A DNA stretch of 64,000 bases. It comes from Climacteris rufus (lineage: Eukaryota > Chordata > Aves > Passeriformes > Climacteridae). A model generated the notes under the pieces. The model had not been told where the DNA came from. It ran no database searches and saw only the letters and a list, made by a program, of their open reading frames with translations. Made by a program: the position numbers and the translations under genes. The DNA is taken from positions 1,393,941 to 1,457,940 of the forward strand of contig VZRZ01005945.1 in NCBI GenBank assembly GCA_013398175.1, written 5' to 3'. This document shows, one piece after another, positions 34,283 to 46,980 of this stretch (position 1 is the stretch's first letter; every line of letters starts with the position of its first letter).

Positions 34283-35924
34283 AAGTACACAACCCCTTTA
34301 GTAAAAGAGATGATATAGGTATGTGTCTGGAATTTATCCTAATACTGTGGATGTGCTGCAGCATTGTGCACATTGAAGTAGAGCTGCTATGAACCTTTGA
34401 CTTGAGAAGAGAATCACAAAAGCATCGACCCAACCCTGTCCCGAGAAACACATCCAGGACCAAATTTTCAGTTGGAGTTGAGTATTGCCAGCACTGGGGA
34501 TGGTAATTTATACTGGCATATTTACTGGTTAGTTGAAGTGTGAGTATCATGTATTTCTAATGCTTTTTCACAACAGAAGCAAGCAGAAGGGTCTGTCCTC
34601 AGCTGGTGTCTTGAGTGCTGGGTGACAGTGCAAAGAGCTCTGCCAGAGTACACTGGGGGATGGATAGTGCTTCAACCAAGTGGAAGAGTTCAGCCTGGGA
34701 AAGCAATGAAGTAATGTATGCAAACTGTGCTGCCCAGGATGCACAGGGGTAAAAATCATCCCAATGTGCAACATTAAGCTCCATGTTCTCAGTGCTGCTG
34801 CTTAAAATGCACATACTCTTTATTGCGTGCAGTGATTATTAAAAATACTATATACTTAATAACAGTAAAAGTATAATTCATACTATAATGCATTAAAGAT
34901 GTTTAGAATTCTTATTATGGTCTTAAAGTCCAGTGGGACTCATGTATTTGGGTGATGTAGCAGTTGTTGAGTTTAAAGTGCTAAAATAAATGCTGCAATT
35001 ACTGCTGGGTAATGAAAGCCTAATTGGACAAGTTTTACCCTTTCACAATCTATGCTTACTGCATGAGGGATAAACACAGAAAAGTGCTGCTGCTGCTTAT
35101 TCATAATGCAGAAATCAGAATCTTCTTTTCCTACCAGAGAAATCAGGCACAAATGTTGGAGTGCTTATCTAAAAAATTAATGTGAAATAAAATCTGCAGT
35201 GAGACTCTGGTAGTAATAATGTATCCTAGAGAAGAGAAATATTCATAAAAAATAAGAATAATAAAATTAAAAATAAAATTATTGTAGGATTTTTAAGTTG
35301 CTCGTGGTGTTACTTAATGGAATGGGTACTTAAGGATTTTCATTTCTATATGAAAAAAATTAAATAATTCTAATTATATTTTAATTTATAACATAATTCA
35401 TATAATAAACTGTATTACCATTTTGAATTACGTCTTAATGTCTAAAATTGAAAAATATATGTTACTTTTCCAGATAAAGACATTACAGCTGAATTGTTCT
35501 GTTTGAGTAAAAAGTTATAACTGAAACTGTGTATTTGAATAATTTGTGAGACCATATTTCAATTAGGGCCCATTGCTAAGCATACTTAAAATGCATTTTC
35601 AAAAATCAAATACATAGCAATGATTTGGTTTGATTTTGTTGCTTATGGAGTGACTGTGTATAAACACAATACTTTGCTAATGTTACTTTGCTAATGTTAC
35701 TACTTGTTTATTTATTATAGTGCTTTATTTATCAGTGATTGGTTTATTTATTTATTAGTAATTTTCTTAGCAATTTGAATCACTCTGTGTTTTGGTGGTT
35801 GCTTTTGCCTCTCGAATAGCAGTGTCCAGGCTGCTTTTCCACCCCCCTCCAGCACCAGGAGAGGCAGCTGGCCTTCTGCTAGCTGTGACAGTGTGACAAT
35901 GAGTGGCTTTGGTCACAGATTTTC
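34283..35924. other. Unique AT-rich DNA; one exact 14-bp tandem duplication
   Basis: ACTTTGCTAATGTT occurs twice in direct succession (35671-35684 and 35685-35698), probably a recent slippage event. TTTA repeats follow at 35707-35757. The 34990-35130 part, with TAATGAAAGCCTAATTGG and TTATTCATAATGC, resembles conserved regulatory DNA but cannot be judged alone. No gene is seen. Confidence 0.5.
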
Positions 35925-36070
35925 ACATAAACATCGAATGATTTGGATTGGGAGGGACTTTAAAGATCCACTAGACCAGGTTGTTCAGAACCTCATCCAG
36001 CCTGGCCTTGAGCACTCTGGGGATGGAGCATCCACAAGACTTCTGAGCAGCCTGGTTCAGTGCCTCACCA
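35925..36070 (-). mobile_element. CR1 LINE 3'-end fragment
   Basis: GAATGATTTGGATTGGGAGG, then GACCAGGTTGTTCAGAACC, CATCCAGCCTGGCCTTGAGC and a GGTTCAGTGCCTCACCA block follow the antisense CR1 3' order. It is 5'-truncated at about 146 bp. Confidence 0.87.
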
Positions 36071-36393
36071 GCCTGCGGCTTCCCTGACACAGCCGGGACC
36101 AGAGGGGTTCTTTTACCTTTAAAAACTGCTTAGTGAAGAAATTTGCTTTTGAGGGAACAGCTAGAGACTTTAAAATTCATTCTGGTTCCATCAGTGAGAG
36201 AAAAGGCGGCAATGGAGCTGGCTGTCCTGGCATTCCAGGGCAGAGGGGCACGCAGGGGCCGGGGTGGGGCCTGGGAGGGTGAGGTGGCTACGGACACTCA
36301 GTTCTTGCTCTGGTCTGGTTCTGGGTTCGTGGTGATTATTTTTATCAACATTATTAAATTATAAATATACTTCTTATGATTGCCTTTAATAGA
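36071..36393. other. G-rich left shoulder of the GC island
   Basis: No gene is recognised. At 36236-36290 the sequence is strongly G-rich on the plus strand (GGGGCCGGGGTGGGGCC), with several GGG runs close enough to form a quadruplex. The composition then returns to AT-rich before the T tract at 36394. Confidence 0.5.
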
Positions 36394-36425
36394 TTTTTTT
36401 TTCTTTTTTTTTCTTTCTTTTTTTT
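36394..36425. repeat. T-rich tract
   Basis: A 32-bp run of T with a few C, directly followed by GC-rich sequence starting CTGGTGGTTCGG. On the minus strand this is an A-rich stretch following GC-rich DNA, so a retrocopy A tail is conceivable. No parent sequence is recognised. Confidence 0.85.
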
Positions 36426-36487
36426 CTGGTGGTTCGGTGGTGCCGAGGCTCCGCTGGGCCCCGTTACCGCCCGTGGGGTCGCAGCAT

Positions 36488-36541
36488 TCCCGTCCCGTCC
36501 CGTCCCCTCCCGTCCCGTCCCGTCCCGTCCCGTCCCGTCCC
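36488..36541. repeat. CCCGT pentanucleotide array, left of the assembly gap
   Basis: There are about eleven TCCCG units with one CCCCT variant, running straight into the run of N. On the minus strand it reads GGGAC, with G triplets every five bases, which can form a G-quadruplex and blocks many sequencing chemistries. Confidence 0.95.
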
Positions 36542-37298
36542 NNNNNNNNNNNNNNNNNNNNNNNNNNNNNNNNNNNNNNNNNNNNNNNNNNNNNNNNNNN
36601 NNNNNNNNNNNNNNNNNNNNNNNNNNNNNNNNNNNNNNNNNNNNNNNNNNNNNNNNNNNNNNNNNNNNNNNNNNNNNNNNNNNNNNNNNNNNNNNNNNNN
36701 NNNNNNNNNNNNNNNNNNNNNNNNNNNNNNNNNNNNNNNNNNNNNNNNNNNNNNNNNNNNNNNNNNNNNNNNNNNNNNNNNNNNNNNNNNNNNNNNNNNN
36801 NNNNNNNNNNNNNNNNNNNNNNNNNNNNNNNNNNNNNNNNNNNNNNNNNNNNNNNNNNNNNNNNNNNNNNNNNNNNNNNNNNNNNNNNNNNNNNNNNNNN
36901 NNNNNNNNNNNNNNNNNNNNNNNNNNNNNNNNNNNNNNNNNNNNNNNNNNNNNNNNNNNNNNNNNNNNNNNNNNNNNNNNNNNNNNNNNNNNNNNNNNNN
37001 NNNNNNNNNNNNNNNNNNNNNNNNNNNNNNNNNNNNNNNNNNNNNNNNNNNNNNNNNNNNNNNNNNNNNNNNNNNNNNNNNNNNNNNNNNNNNNNNNNNN
37101 NNNNNNNNNNNNNNNNNNNNNNNNNNNNNNNNNNNNNNNNNNNNNNNNNNNNNNNNNNNNNNNNNNNNNNNNNNNNNNNNNNNNNNNNNNNNNNNNNNNN
37201 NNNNNNNNNNNNNNNNNNNNNNNNNNNNNNNNNNNNNNNNNNNNNNNNNNNNNNNNNNNNNNNNNNNNNNNNNNNNNNNNNNNNNNNNNNNNNNNNNN
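36542..37298. other. Assembly gap (757 N)
   Basis: Unresolved bases. The size is not a round placeholder, so it may be an estimated gap. Both borders are pentanucleotide satellite, so most of the missing sequence is probably the same array. Any long open frame across it is meaningless. Confidence 0.99.
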
Positions 37299-37320
37299 CA
37301 TCCCATCCCATCCCGTCCCT
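37299..37320. repeat. CCCAT / CCCGT array, right of the assembly gap
   Basis: CATCC units grade into one CGTCC. CCCAT is what CCCGT becomes when the CpG is deaminated on the opposite strand, so it is probably the decayed edge of the same array. Confidence 0.85.
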
Positions 37321-37500
37321 TCGGGATCGGTGTCCCGGGTGTTCAGCCGGCAGGTGGAGCTGGCGGAGCGCGGGCCCGGCGCTTCCCGGCGCCGCTTCCC
37401 AGAGAGGCATTCCCGGCGTGAGGGATGAACAGAGCAGTGCCAGCGGACACAGCGGGAAGTTCCCTCAGGGTGTTGCCCGAGCCTGGATTTTGTCAGGGTT
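37321..37500. other. CpG-rich right shoulder of the gap island
   Basis: The first 110 bases are GC-rich with many CpGs (for example GGAGCGCGGGCCCGGCG near 37365), fading to AT-rich by about 37500. Together with 36426-36487 on the other side of the gap this looks like a CpG island that contains the satellite. It could cover a promoter or first exon hidden by the gap, but no coding signal is recognised. Confidence 0.55.
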
Positions 37501-40500
37501 TGGGCTTTTTTTCTTTAGTTTTATTGAGAAACAGGAAGTTTGTGTTTGATTTTAGGCACCGAAATTGAGCCAGTTGTCAGTCACCCGCAGAAAGTTTGGA
37601 CAAGTTGCAGGTTTGTAATAAACACATGAGGTGGTGAATAATCAATGATGAATAATCGGTAGTAGCTGGTGAATCATAGTGGAACATGCAGCTATGAATA
37701 ATGTAGCCTGGAGATAAAATGCAGAGGGGAATAATAACAAAAAGACTTTAGTCAAACCTCTACAAAACTCCTGCAAAAGTCCTGCAGAAGAAATGACAAT
37801 TTGATATAGCAAAGATCAGAGCAATGGGAGGAGAACTAGGAAAGGATGATATCAGAGAAATAAAGAAAATAATCATGGTAAAGAAATACTCTAAGGAGAC
37901 TCTTTGTGCTGCAAGTGATGTGTTTGAAACATGAAGTCTGGAGGTGGGTTCTTGAGACTGTCTAAGAAATTATTAGAAGAATTAAAGATTTTATTGTGAG
38001 CATATAGCAAGGAGCAAATCTGATTGCAGATGGCTGCTCAGCTCATTAATGAACTGCACTTAGCTCATATTATATGTTTTCATGTTCAAAACTAAGCATC
38101 CAGAACCTTTAAGGCGCCTTCTTGCAGCCTACATCCTTGATAAACGTGGCAAGGTTAGACAAGAAGATATTTATTCATAAGTGTTAGAGACAGGTAGGAA
38201 AGCAGACAATTCTTAGGATGCTATTGCCAGTCACAGACCCTGAAAAGATTGGTGTATGGTAATATTTTGACACAGCCAGGCTGGGACTTACACTGGTCTG
38301 AGGTATGGCCTCCCTGCTGGTGAGAGATGACTCTTACTCTAGCTTTGTCCTCCAGAATGAGAGTAATTTCTTCCTCTGAGCTTTGATTTCATTCTTTAGG
38401 TATTTAATTCTTTGGGTATAAATACATATTTCTAGGTACAAAGACATTTCTGAAACCAGTATTTTGATCCAAAAGTATGTCATGGAGAAAAAGCTATGAG
38501 GAAGGAACCCTTCAGAAGCTAGAATTTCATTGTTTCATTTGCTTACAGCTTGAAAATAAGGACAGATAATATTAAGCATATTATATCTTTGCATCTGAAG
38601 AATAAGGATATTAAACATGTGCTGGACATGTCCCAGAACACTGTTACCATTTAATAAATAACCATAATATTCTAAATTTTGTATTTCATCTACATATTTA
38701 TGATCCATGTGCATTTCACTATGTGTGTGTTACAGCTGTGGAATCATTGTTCAGTTCTTGAATTAATTTGTTTTCTGGTTCATGTAGTAAGAGGTGCTTG
38801 GCCTTCACTGTGAGTCCACAGTCTAAATTCTCACATAAATTGAAAAGCAATGACTCAGTGTGTCTCAAAAATAAGCCTTTTCCTGGGAATTTCATGAAGA
38901 GCTTGGAGTGGAAGATTTTATATTTTAATGAGTCAGAAACATTTCATTAAGAATCTCTTGTAAAGCATGTTTTGGATAGGAAATTGTCCCAATAATATAA
39001 ACAGATTTCACTTTGCACTTCAGATATTTCTATCCTTGGTATCATGCAAATGTAATGTTAAAAGCTGGACTCAGTATTCTGCTGCTAAATCGATGATTTG
39101 CCTTACAAAGATGCAGTGTAACAAATGGCAGGAAGGATAAAATTGGCAAAATCAGTGTCTCTTCTCAATTTGCTAATCTCATGATTTATAAAAACAAACA
39201 GCTAGTGAAGTCTTCAATAGAAATATATGAAAACCTTATTAATTAACAGAGACACATTGTGGATTGAGGCAAATTTCTGTCATTGATAGCAGACCGTGAG
39301 AAAACCTGATAGAGCAGAGCAGCCCCTCTGTTGGTGGGAAATAATGTATATAATCAAAATCAGCCTTAGCCGAGAGACTTAAACCACAAGAAAAAAAGAG
39401 TCCTAAAAGGGGAGCTAACAGACAGAATGTTATGCAGAGGCCACTAGGGGTATTATACACAATATTGAGCATGCTGAGAATTAATGGAAAATGCATATAG
39501 GATGGCAGAAATACTAATTATTATCTCATATATATATTTACATTTCCTTCTCACTCTGCAGTGCTGCGACTCTAAGGTGACTGAGGATGTCAGTGCAATT
39601 CTGGAATAACCATTTCCTTGTTTTACCACAGAGATCTGACTAGTAAAGATAGGCAATGTAAACTATGGGCAGTGAAAAGGCCAATGGATTTTCCTGCACA
39701 AGCAGAGTCCAATTGCCACAATGCAGGCTCTGGTCATTGACTCTTCCATCTTCTGTACTGCATCCTTTTTGAGCTTCATGAGTCCATAGCTGCTGGAAAA
39801 ATGCTTCTCTGCTTTATACACTTGCTGCCCTACATCTTTCAGGTTTCTGAGAACTGCGGTGATAATGTCTCATAGCAGTGGGTATCTGTATTTTATTTCA
39901 AAGGTGTTTGCACTTGAGAAGAAGATAAAGGGTTGGAGGTAAGAATAATAAACTTATTGTGTAAAAAAACTAAGGGATTAATTTTTTTTTCAGAAAAGTA
40001 TTAATCTGCTAATTACAGGATTTCATTGGTCCCAAACTAAACATCACTGTGTACCTTAGCATCATGTTCCCACTAAAAATTTGCTAGAAATTTCTTTTCA
40101 GAATCTCTGATAAAATGCTTCATAAAACCAAAGGGAAGTCAAAGCAAAGACCAAAGAGTTAAATTTGGAATGTGGACTTGGCTTAACAGGAAGGATCCGG
40201 CATATTTTTGTTGTCCTGAACTTATCCCATTGCTCTTGACTTTGAATTAATCTTTTTATGATCTGAGTCAAAAATCCTCCGTCCTTGTTTTGCTGTTACT
40301 CACATTTTTTTCCATTTTTCTTGTGCAAGTCTTCAGGCTTGTGGCAATGATTTAGGAATGCTGAGGTCTGAATTTATTTATGTGACATCCTACTTATATA
40401 TTGCTAGTTCCTCTGTTCCTAGAAATGAGGCAAGAAAGCATAATATGGGTCTTGTTCTGCTGTCAGTGTATTTATTTTGCCTGCTCCCACCTGGATGCAC

Positions 40501-43500
40501 AGAAGATACGAGTAATTCATGCTGAGAAAGAGCTGACCAGAGCTTTAGTTCTTATTGTTAGACAGAATTGCCGCGTGTTTTCCTAGCTAAGGTCTTCAGA
40601 CATGAGATTCATTTCATCTGGGTTTTTTTGTGCATGTGGAATTTTGTGCATGGAAAAGATTTTGAGGGCATGAAGATAGGTATTTTTGGCACACATAATT
40701 TTTATCAGAATCATTTTACTGTGTTTTTCCCCACTGAAGGATGGGTATACAGAGTATGCCTATTTGATTATCTCAGTACAAAGTGATATCCTGGAGCAGT
40801 CCCACAGTCCATTCCTGAATAGCCTCTCTCCAAGGGGCAAAAGCAGATATGCTGGAGAGGGTATAAAACCAGGGGAGACATAGTGATTCTTCCTCAAAAT
40901 GCTATCCTCGCCTCCAGCAAATTGCAATCCAGGAATTTCTCTGATCACAGATGGTTTTAGTTGTATTAATAACCCTCAGTAGGTTTTCTTCCAGTGTCTG
41001 GTCTGTTCCACACAGATGTAAACTTTTCACTCGGTAGTCTGTGTAAATTCTGCAGCCAGTCTGATGTGAAGAAGCATTTTCTTTTTCTTTAGAATTGTCC
41101 CCATTTAATCTTGTAGTGGAAGAATTAGAGGTCACACAGTCTCTGGTCATCCTCTCTGTCCCAGTCACCCTTTTATAGGCTTTGATCTTATGTTTAATCA
41201 GTTGTGTTTTCCAAGTTGAAAACAATACACATGAAATTAAATTTATAACAGCATCCCTAAAATTATCTTCTGTAATGTGACAGCTGATAGTTGTTGACTT
41301 GGACTTTCCTTGGTTTATGTTCATGAGCTCAGTTTACACAGTGCTAAAGCTCGCTGAAGTGACATGTGATGTCCAGTCTTAGTTTGAAACCAGGATTGTG
41401 TGTGTGTCTTTATGAAACATGTTACATTTTGTCTGTAAGAGGTATTGTAAATCACTTTAAAATTAAATTACAGCTTGAGCTGTGCAATGCATGATAAAAT
41501 AAACACGATGTTTCAGTAATAAATATCTGTTAGAATTAGATCTGGGAGATTATTTGGGAGATGCTTAATGATAGAGTAGGTTTTAGGGGAAATGGGGAGA
41601 TATGGAAATTAGACTTATTAAACAAGCCAAGTCCCTAAACATCTTCTCAGTCAATGTGGCCACTAATTATTGGGCGGAGTTGCAATTAACAGTCCAGGAT
41701 TCTTCATCTGTTGTAAAGTGATGCCTCTCTGTTTAAATACGTGTTTGGATAACTTTACTACTAGTGATTAACTCTGAAAGTGCATGAGTGAGGAAAAAGT
41801 AAAGGTATAAAATTTGGATGCAAGGCAGTGATGCAGAATTTTGAAAATTAATCTCCAGAATAACTACAGTGTTTGGTTTAGTGGGGATGAGGGTTACAGT
41901 CAAAGCATGTACTCAGATCTCATCACAACCATGTGAAGAATGAACCTTCACCAGGGTTCTGTATTATGCCTTAGGAAACAGCCTGATGCAAAGACCAAAA
42001 ACTTACCAATTCTGTTGATTTCTCTGCATTTTATTACCACTTTTATCAATAGATGCAATAAAGACTTTTCCTATTTAAAACCCTGTAGCACAACCTTTCC
42101 AAAGGATTCACTGAACCTGAACAGAAGAACCAGTGCTAAAAACACACCAGGTATTTGTGCTAACCATATCCCTGACTAGGATCTCATGCTGATCACCACA
42201 ATATATTTCACAAGCTAAGTTTCCTAAGTTTGGGCTTTGGGTTTTGGGGTATCCTTAAGCACGCCTCAGGAAGTGGTAATAAGCCTACCTAGGATTTTAG
42301 TATTCTCTCTCTGCTCTGTTGCTGCTGCTGATGTTGTAATCTAAGGTTGCCCCTAATACTCTCAGGGAGCTGGATTTGTTGCATACAGTATGCTTGTCTG
42401 GCCCTTGGAAGTAGAAGGGAGTTTGCAGTGAAAATAAGCTGTTATTGTCAGCAAAAAATCACTGTGTGCGAATTACAGATCACCTAAAGAACATTTAATG
42501 ACTTGGCAATTTTAAGCTTTGTGTCATTGTCAAGGAGAATTGGAAAATTAATTTAATTGGCACAATCTTTCACTTAGAGTTAAGCTTAATAGGCAATTTC
42601 TTGTCACTATGAGTGTATGTTATTTTCTGGGTTTTTGTTTTCAGTGTTTTCTCAGCCTTGCATCACCTGCCCTTACTGAGAAAAACTAAATATAAGTTCT
42701 ATCTACTTAGCTTAGATTTCTATGCCAAATTTATAAAGAAATAATTATATGAGACTGAAAAGTGGAAAGGCTAATTAAAAGTCACCTTTTTATTTTTTAA
42801 TCAGCGAGAAATATAATTAATTTTAGGTAAATTTATTATATTAATATGCCTTGATTGTAAAGGTAACAACATGGAAAATCTTGTCTTCTCTAAAGAAATT
42901 GAATGGATCCCATTACAGCAGGCTGTGAAGAGCATCAAATGCTTGAGGAAGTTTAGTAACAAATTAAGGAGAAACTGAAATTTTTTAATGGGATAATAAA
43001 GGAGTAGAAAAGAATAACTTGGAGACAAAGTGTGGACAAGAAATTTGATTTTTCAGAAAATTAAGGGTGTTCCTTTTAACTTTTAATTATCATGGATGAA
43101 TAGTGCATCTGTTTTAGCATATCAGAATAAAGATCCTGTGGTGATGGGGGAATTTTATTTATAACGGATGCTTTAGTTCCTAAGCCACAATATCGATTTG
43201 TGCTTGGTTCTGTTTGCATAATATTTTATGAGAGTCTGATTAAGCCTTTATTAAGTCTATTTCATGAGGATTAACATATCTGCAGTGTAGGTTCTGCCTC
43301 TGAATTGACGATATTGTTGCAATAACTATCCTCATTTTCATGAGATTAATTTCATTTGATAAGTAATGTTGGCAAACAAATACATGTATGTTTAAATAAA
43401 AGGTTCTAAACACTCAAAAAAATCTTAAGACAAATTAATACATCATCATCATAAATGTAGCTCATCCACATAGAATTAGGGGCTTGTTAAAAATCATCCT

Positions 43501-46500
43501 AGTTCATGTCATGAAAAACTCTCGGATATTACATAGTCTCCTTATGATAAATGAAATTTAACTCTTGTCAACCAACATGAAGCTAAAAAGAGTAATAAAA
43601 ACATAAACTAACTCTTTCTTCCCTTAACACAATGGAACGCATAAAAGATGTTTTTGTTTGTTTCCTTCTCTGTCTTGGTGTGAGAACCTGTCTTTGGACT
43701 TCCCCACAACAGCCACATATTCATGGTCCTGGATACATGTGTAATCATTGTATAAACATGACTGAGCTCAAGCTCTCCTTTGATGGGCATACTGAAGCAC
43801 CAGGGGCTTATGGTGTGATAAAGGTCACAAGAAGAATTTGGTGTAAGTTTTCATTCCTATAATGGTGTATTTTTGTTGTTGAAGAGGTGCCTTAGGAAGA
43901 GGAATTGTGGAAATCTTACACATTTATTAAAGCATTATTAAGAACATACTAACATTATGTGTCTACGAAAACAAATTTCAATATTAAAACATTTCATGGT
44001 GTCTTTATAGAGGACTACCAAAAATTAATATTCTGCATCCCATGTAGAAGAACTGTTTTTTATTAAAAGGAGGATTATCAATTCATAACATACATTGCTA
44101 GCCACATACTCAAAATGTCCACTTTCTAACTACTTTGATTTTGTACGGGGTGATTTCAGTCTTACTCCAGTTCTTTGGATGGGAAGAAGTCACTATTAAA
44201 GTCTCCCTTTGTCCTCAAAGTCCATAAAGGTTGAATAAAAAAATGCACAGAAAATTGTAAATGTGATTCTTCAACGGAGTTGCTTCACAGCAGCTGCTCC
44301 ACAGTTAACAAAAACTAAAGTCTCCAGTTTACACCTTTGGGAAAATTGGTTGTTCAGAGAGAAGTCTTTCATTCTGTTCTTGTCTTGTATTGACGGAAAA
44401 ATAAAAGTAAACTAGACAATAAAATTATGGAAGCAGGGGAACTCTACGTTACAGTGACTCTGCAGGTACAGATGCTCACCCTAGTCTTCTTTATTTGATC
44501 ATGTAGCCTAAAGGCTGAACAATATCATCCTTACTAGTATCTTATCAAGGGCAGGGTTTGAAACAAGGGAGCTGCTCTTTTGCTGTTAGCTGGCCTCAGA
44601 GATGGATTAATCATGATAATTTGTTTCAAGGCATAAAAAGAAAATTCAGGAAGAAAACCTTGTTTGCTTTACCTCTTAAATTTCATCCACCATAATTTTT
44701 GCTACCTAGATACTTACAAAATTAATGGAATACATAGGAATACATCTTCCATACAAACACAGTATTGCCAATCTCTTTGTCATTCAATGTTGCTGAGAAA
44801 CAATTATTCAGAAGAATAATTTTATCACAAAACTTGCTGTTAAAGCAACAATTTTATTTACTTTTCTCAAAGCTGGTATGCTGCCAATGGAGGTAGGCAT
44901 ATTGAAAAAAAAGAAAACATACATGGGAAAGCCATGGATAAAGCAGGTTTTGCTGAAAGCCACTTCATTCTTCTTGAGTTCTGGAACAATGTCGTTAATT
45001 ATCTTGGCTAATTTCCTCCCCTAGTATTTCAGTTTGGTATTTTGTGTGTCATAAACTATGCTGTAGTACTTACACACTGTCCAGCTTAATTTCCTGTTCA
45101 GGGTTATTCTCCTATGCATTGCCAAGGTCTGGCTTTGTGTAGCTGTCTAATATTTGTGTGTCAAACCATCTGCATACGTAACATGTATTTTTTGAACCTG
45201 ACCCTTTCCTGGTGTAACTTGTACAAAAATTAAGGAAATGTGGAATTCAGCAGAATATTTGACACAATATTTTGGTGCCAGTTGTGACACTTGAGAATGG
45301 GAGAATAGATTCTCACAGGTGAGTAAGAAAATATTGCTGTCATGGCTTGATGAACTACACTGCAGAATTTGTAATGTGACCATGCTGCAAAGAAAGGGTT
45401 CATAAGTCTGAGGAGGAAAACACACTCCTATGTGAATTTAACCTGGACTACTGGAGAATAAGATTATTACCCTTATCTGAAATAAATTATACTAAATAAA
45501 ATTGCAATTGTGATAAAGTTGGAAGTTATGTGTTTTTCTAAAGCTGCGTCATTTTCATTTAGCCATCAGATGAAGAACTGTAGGAAAAACCCAAATGATT
45601 TTGGCTCTAGCATGTATATGCTTAAAAACTCTTATTGATTTTATATAAACGAGATATGGATTTGCAGATGGTTTGTACAGTTTATTCTGGCTTTCTTTAC
45701 TCATATATTTTTCCTCTGTTTTTAAAACAGTTTTCCTTAACATCACTCTTTGTAGAAAAAAGGAACGTTCAACACAAAAAATATGAAAACCTGAAAATGG
45801 TTTTTCATTGTGTTTTTCATTGTTTTTTATTTATTTCATTAAAGTGTGAAGCACCAATATTTATTAGGACTGGTGATCTACCTGGAAGTCAGACTGAGGA
45901 AGGACTTCTTGTCTCTAACATTACACAGGTGTCAGTGCTTATGTAAATTTGATAAATATTACTATTTTATATCTCCCAGAGAGAATACTTCATTGATTTT
46001 GTAGGACACATAGTTAAGGTAGAAATTCAGTGTATGACATATGGAGATCTCTCTCTGTATTTTTAATAGGCAATACCTTTGCCTATTGAATAGTGTTCAA
46101 CTTTGATTGTACTCAAAAGCTTTAGACATTTGAAGTTATATTAGTCAAATACATATTTGCCTTTTTTAGAAACATGGAATAACTTAGGGTGAAAGGCAAT
46201 TCATAGATATCTGAAGGTATCTGGAAGATTAGGACCAGAAGATATCTGGTCCAGTCTTCCCTAATCCAAGGGTTATGAATATGAAAGGGAGATATGGTAA
46301 ATAAAGAAATTTTTGGGTTTTTTACCTCTCTGTCCTATTCCTAGTCCATCATCAGGTAATAATGATGAAGAATGAACTGTTAATCTCTTAACAGTTAGAT
46401 AAATTTATTTAATTCCCAGTGAGCCCCATGTATATGTTCAGAACTACAGTTTGAAAGCAGATCAGGCAGTGGCTTATTGAAATGGGAGAAGTTATAAATC

Positions 46501-46689
46501 TTTATCTTCCTGAATTTTTTTCTCCCTGTTTACTTGCTGTCCCTGTGTCCCTTGTTATTATTGTATCAAATTGGAAAATTTAGCATGGACTATTCTGATC
46601 CATGTATAATTACAGCACTCAGCTAAAGTATTTTAACGTTTCTTTCAACTTTGTACAAATTTCTTAGTTCAAAATAATATTGTTATATT
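37501..46689. other. Unique AT-rich non-coding DNA, no supported gene
   Basis: Just right of the GC island (37625-37700) a loose repeat of GAATAATCAATGATG-type words occurs. The longest frame is 140 codons on the minus strand (40902-41324). It begins MNINQGKSKS, has no recognisable domain, no signal peptide and no poly(A) signal context, and remains unassigned. The 42460-42600 stretch is rich in TTAATTTAATTGG-type homeodomain words. No transposable element is recognisable across these 9 kb. Confidence 0.5.
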
Positions 46690-46980
46690 AATATTAAAAT
46701 AGTTTCCCTATTGCTTGGATAACTGCTGCGCAAAGATATACAATTAAAGCAATTAAGAAAATCAACAAAGCTTTGACTTGAAATTTGGTTTTCCTTTTTT
46801 TTATCAGTTGTTCTTCTGATTGTGATATAATGAGACTCATTATGGATGATTGTATTTTAAAACACAAAATGATTAAACAATGAGATAATGTATTAGCTGC
46901 TTTTACAATGACTGGTAAAATCTCATTGCCTAAATAATGCATTAGAATATCAAGTCTAAAGGCAATGTGAAGTGACACGT
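46690..46980. promoter_or_regulatory. Weak candidate conserved non-coding block
   Basis: This complex, non-repetitive AT-rich sequence has many homeodomain-like ATTA words and octamer-like text (CAATTAAAGCAATTAAG near 46741, AATGATTAAACAATGAG near 46867). A single ATTTGCAT-class or conserved motif cannot be confirmed. The 94-codon minus-strand frame (46694-46978) is hydrophobic but unrecognised. I base the call only on texture, so it is weak. Confidence 0.15.

Noticed and set aside
36298..37549. Six open frames of 280-389 codons
   Set aside because: They consist almost entirely of unknown residues across the N gap, plus a translated pentanucleotide repeat.
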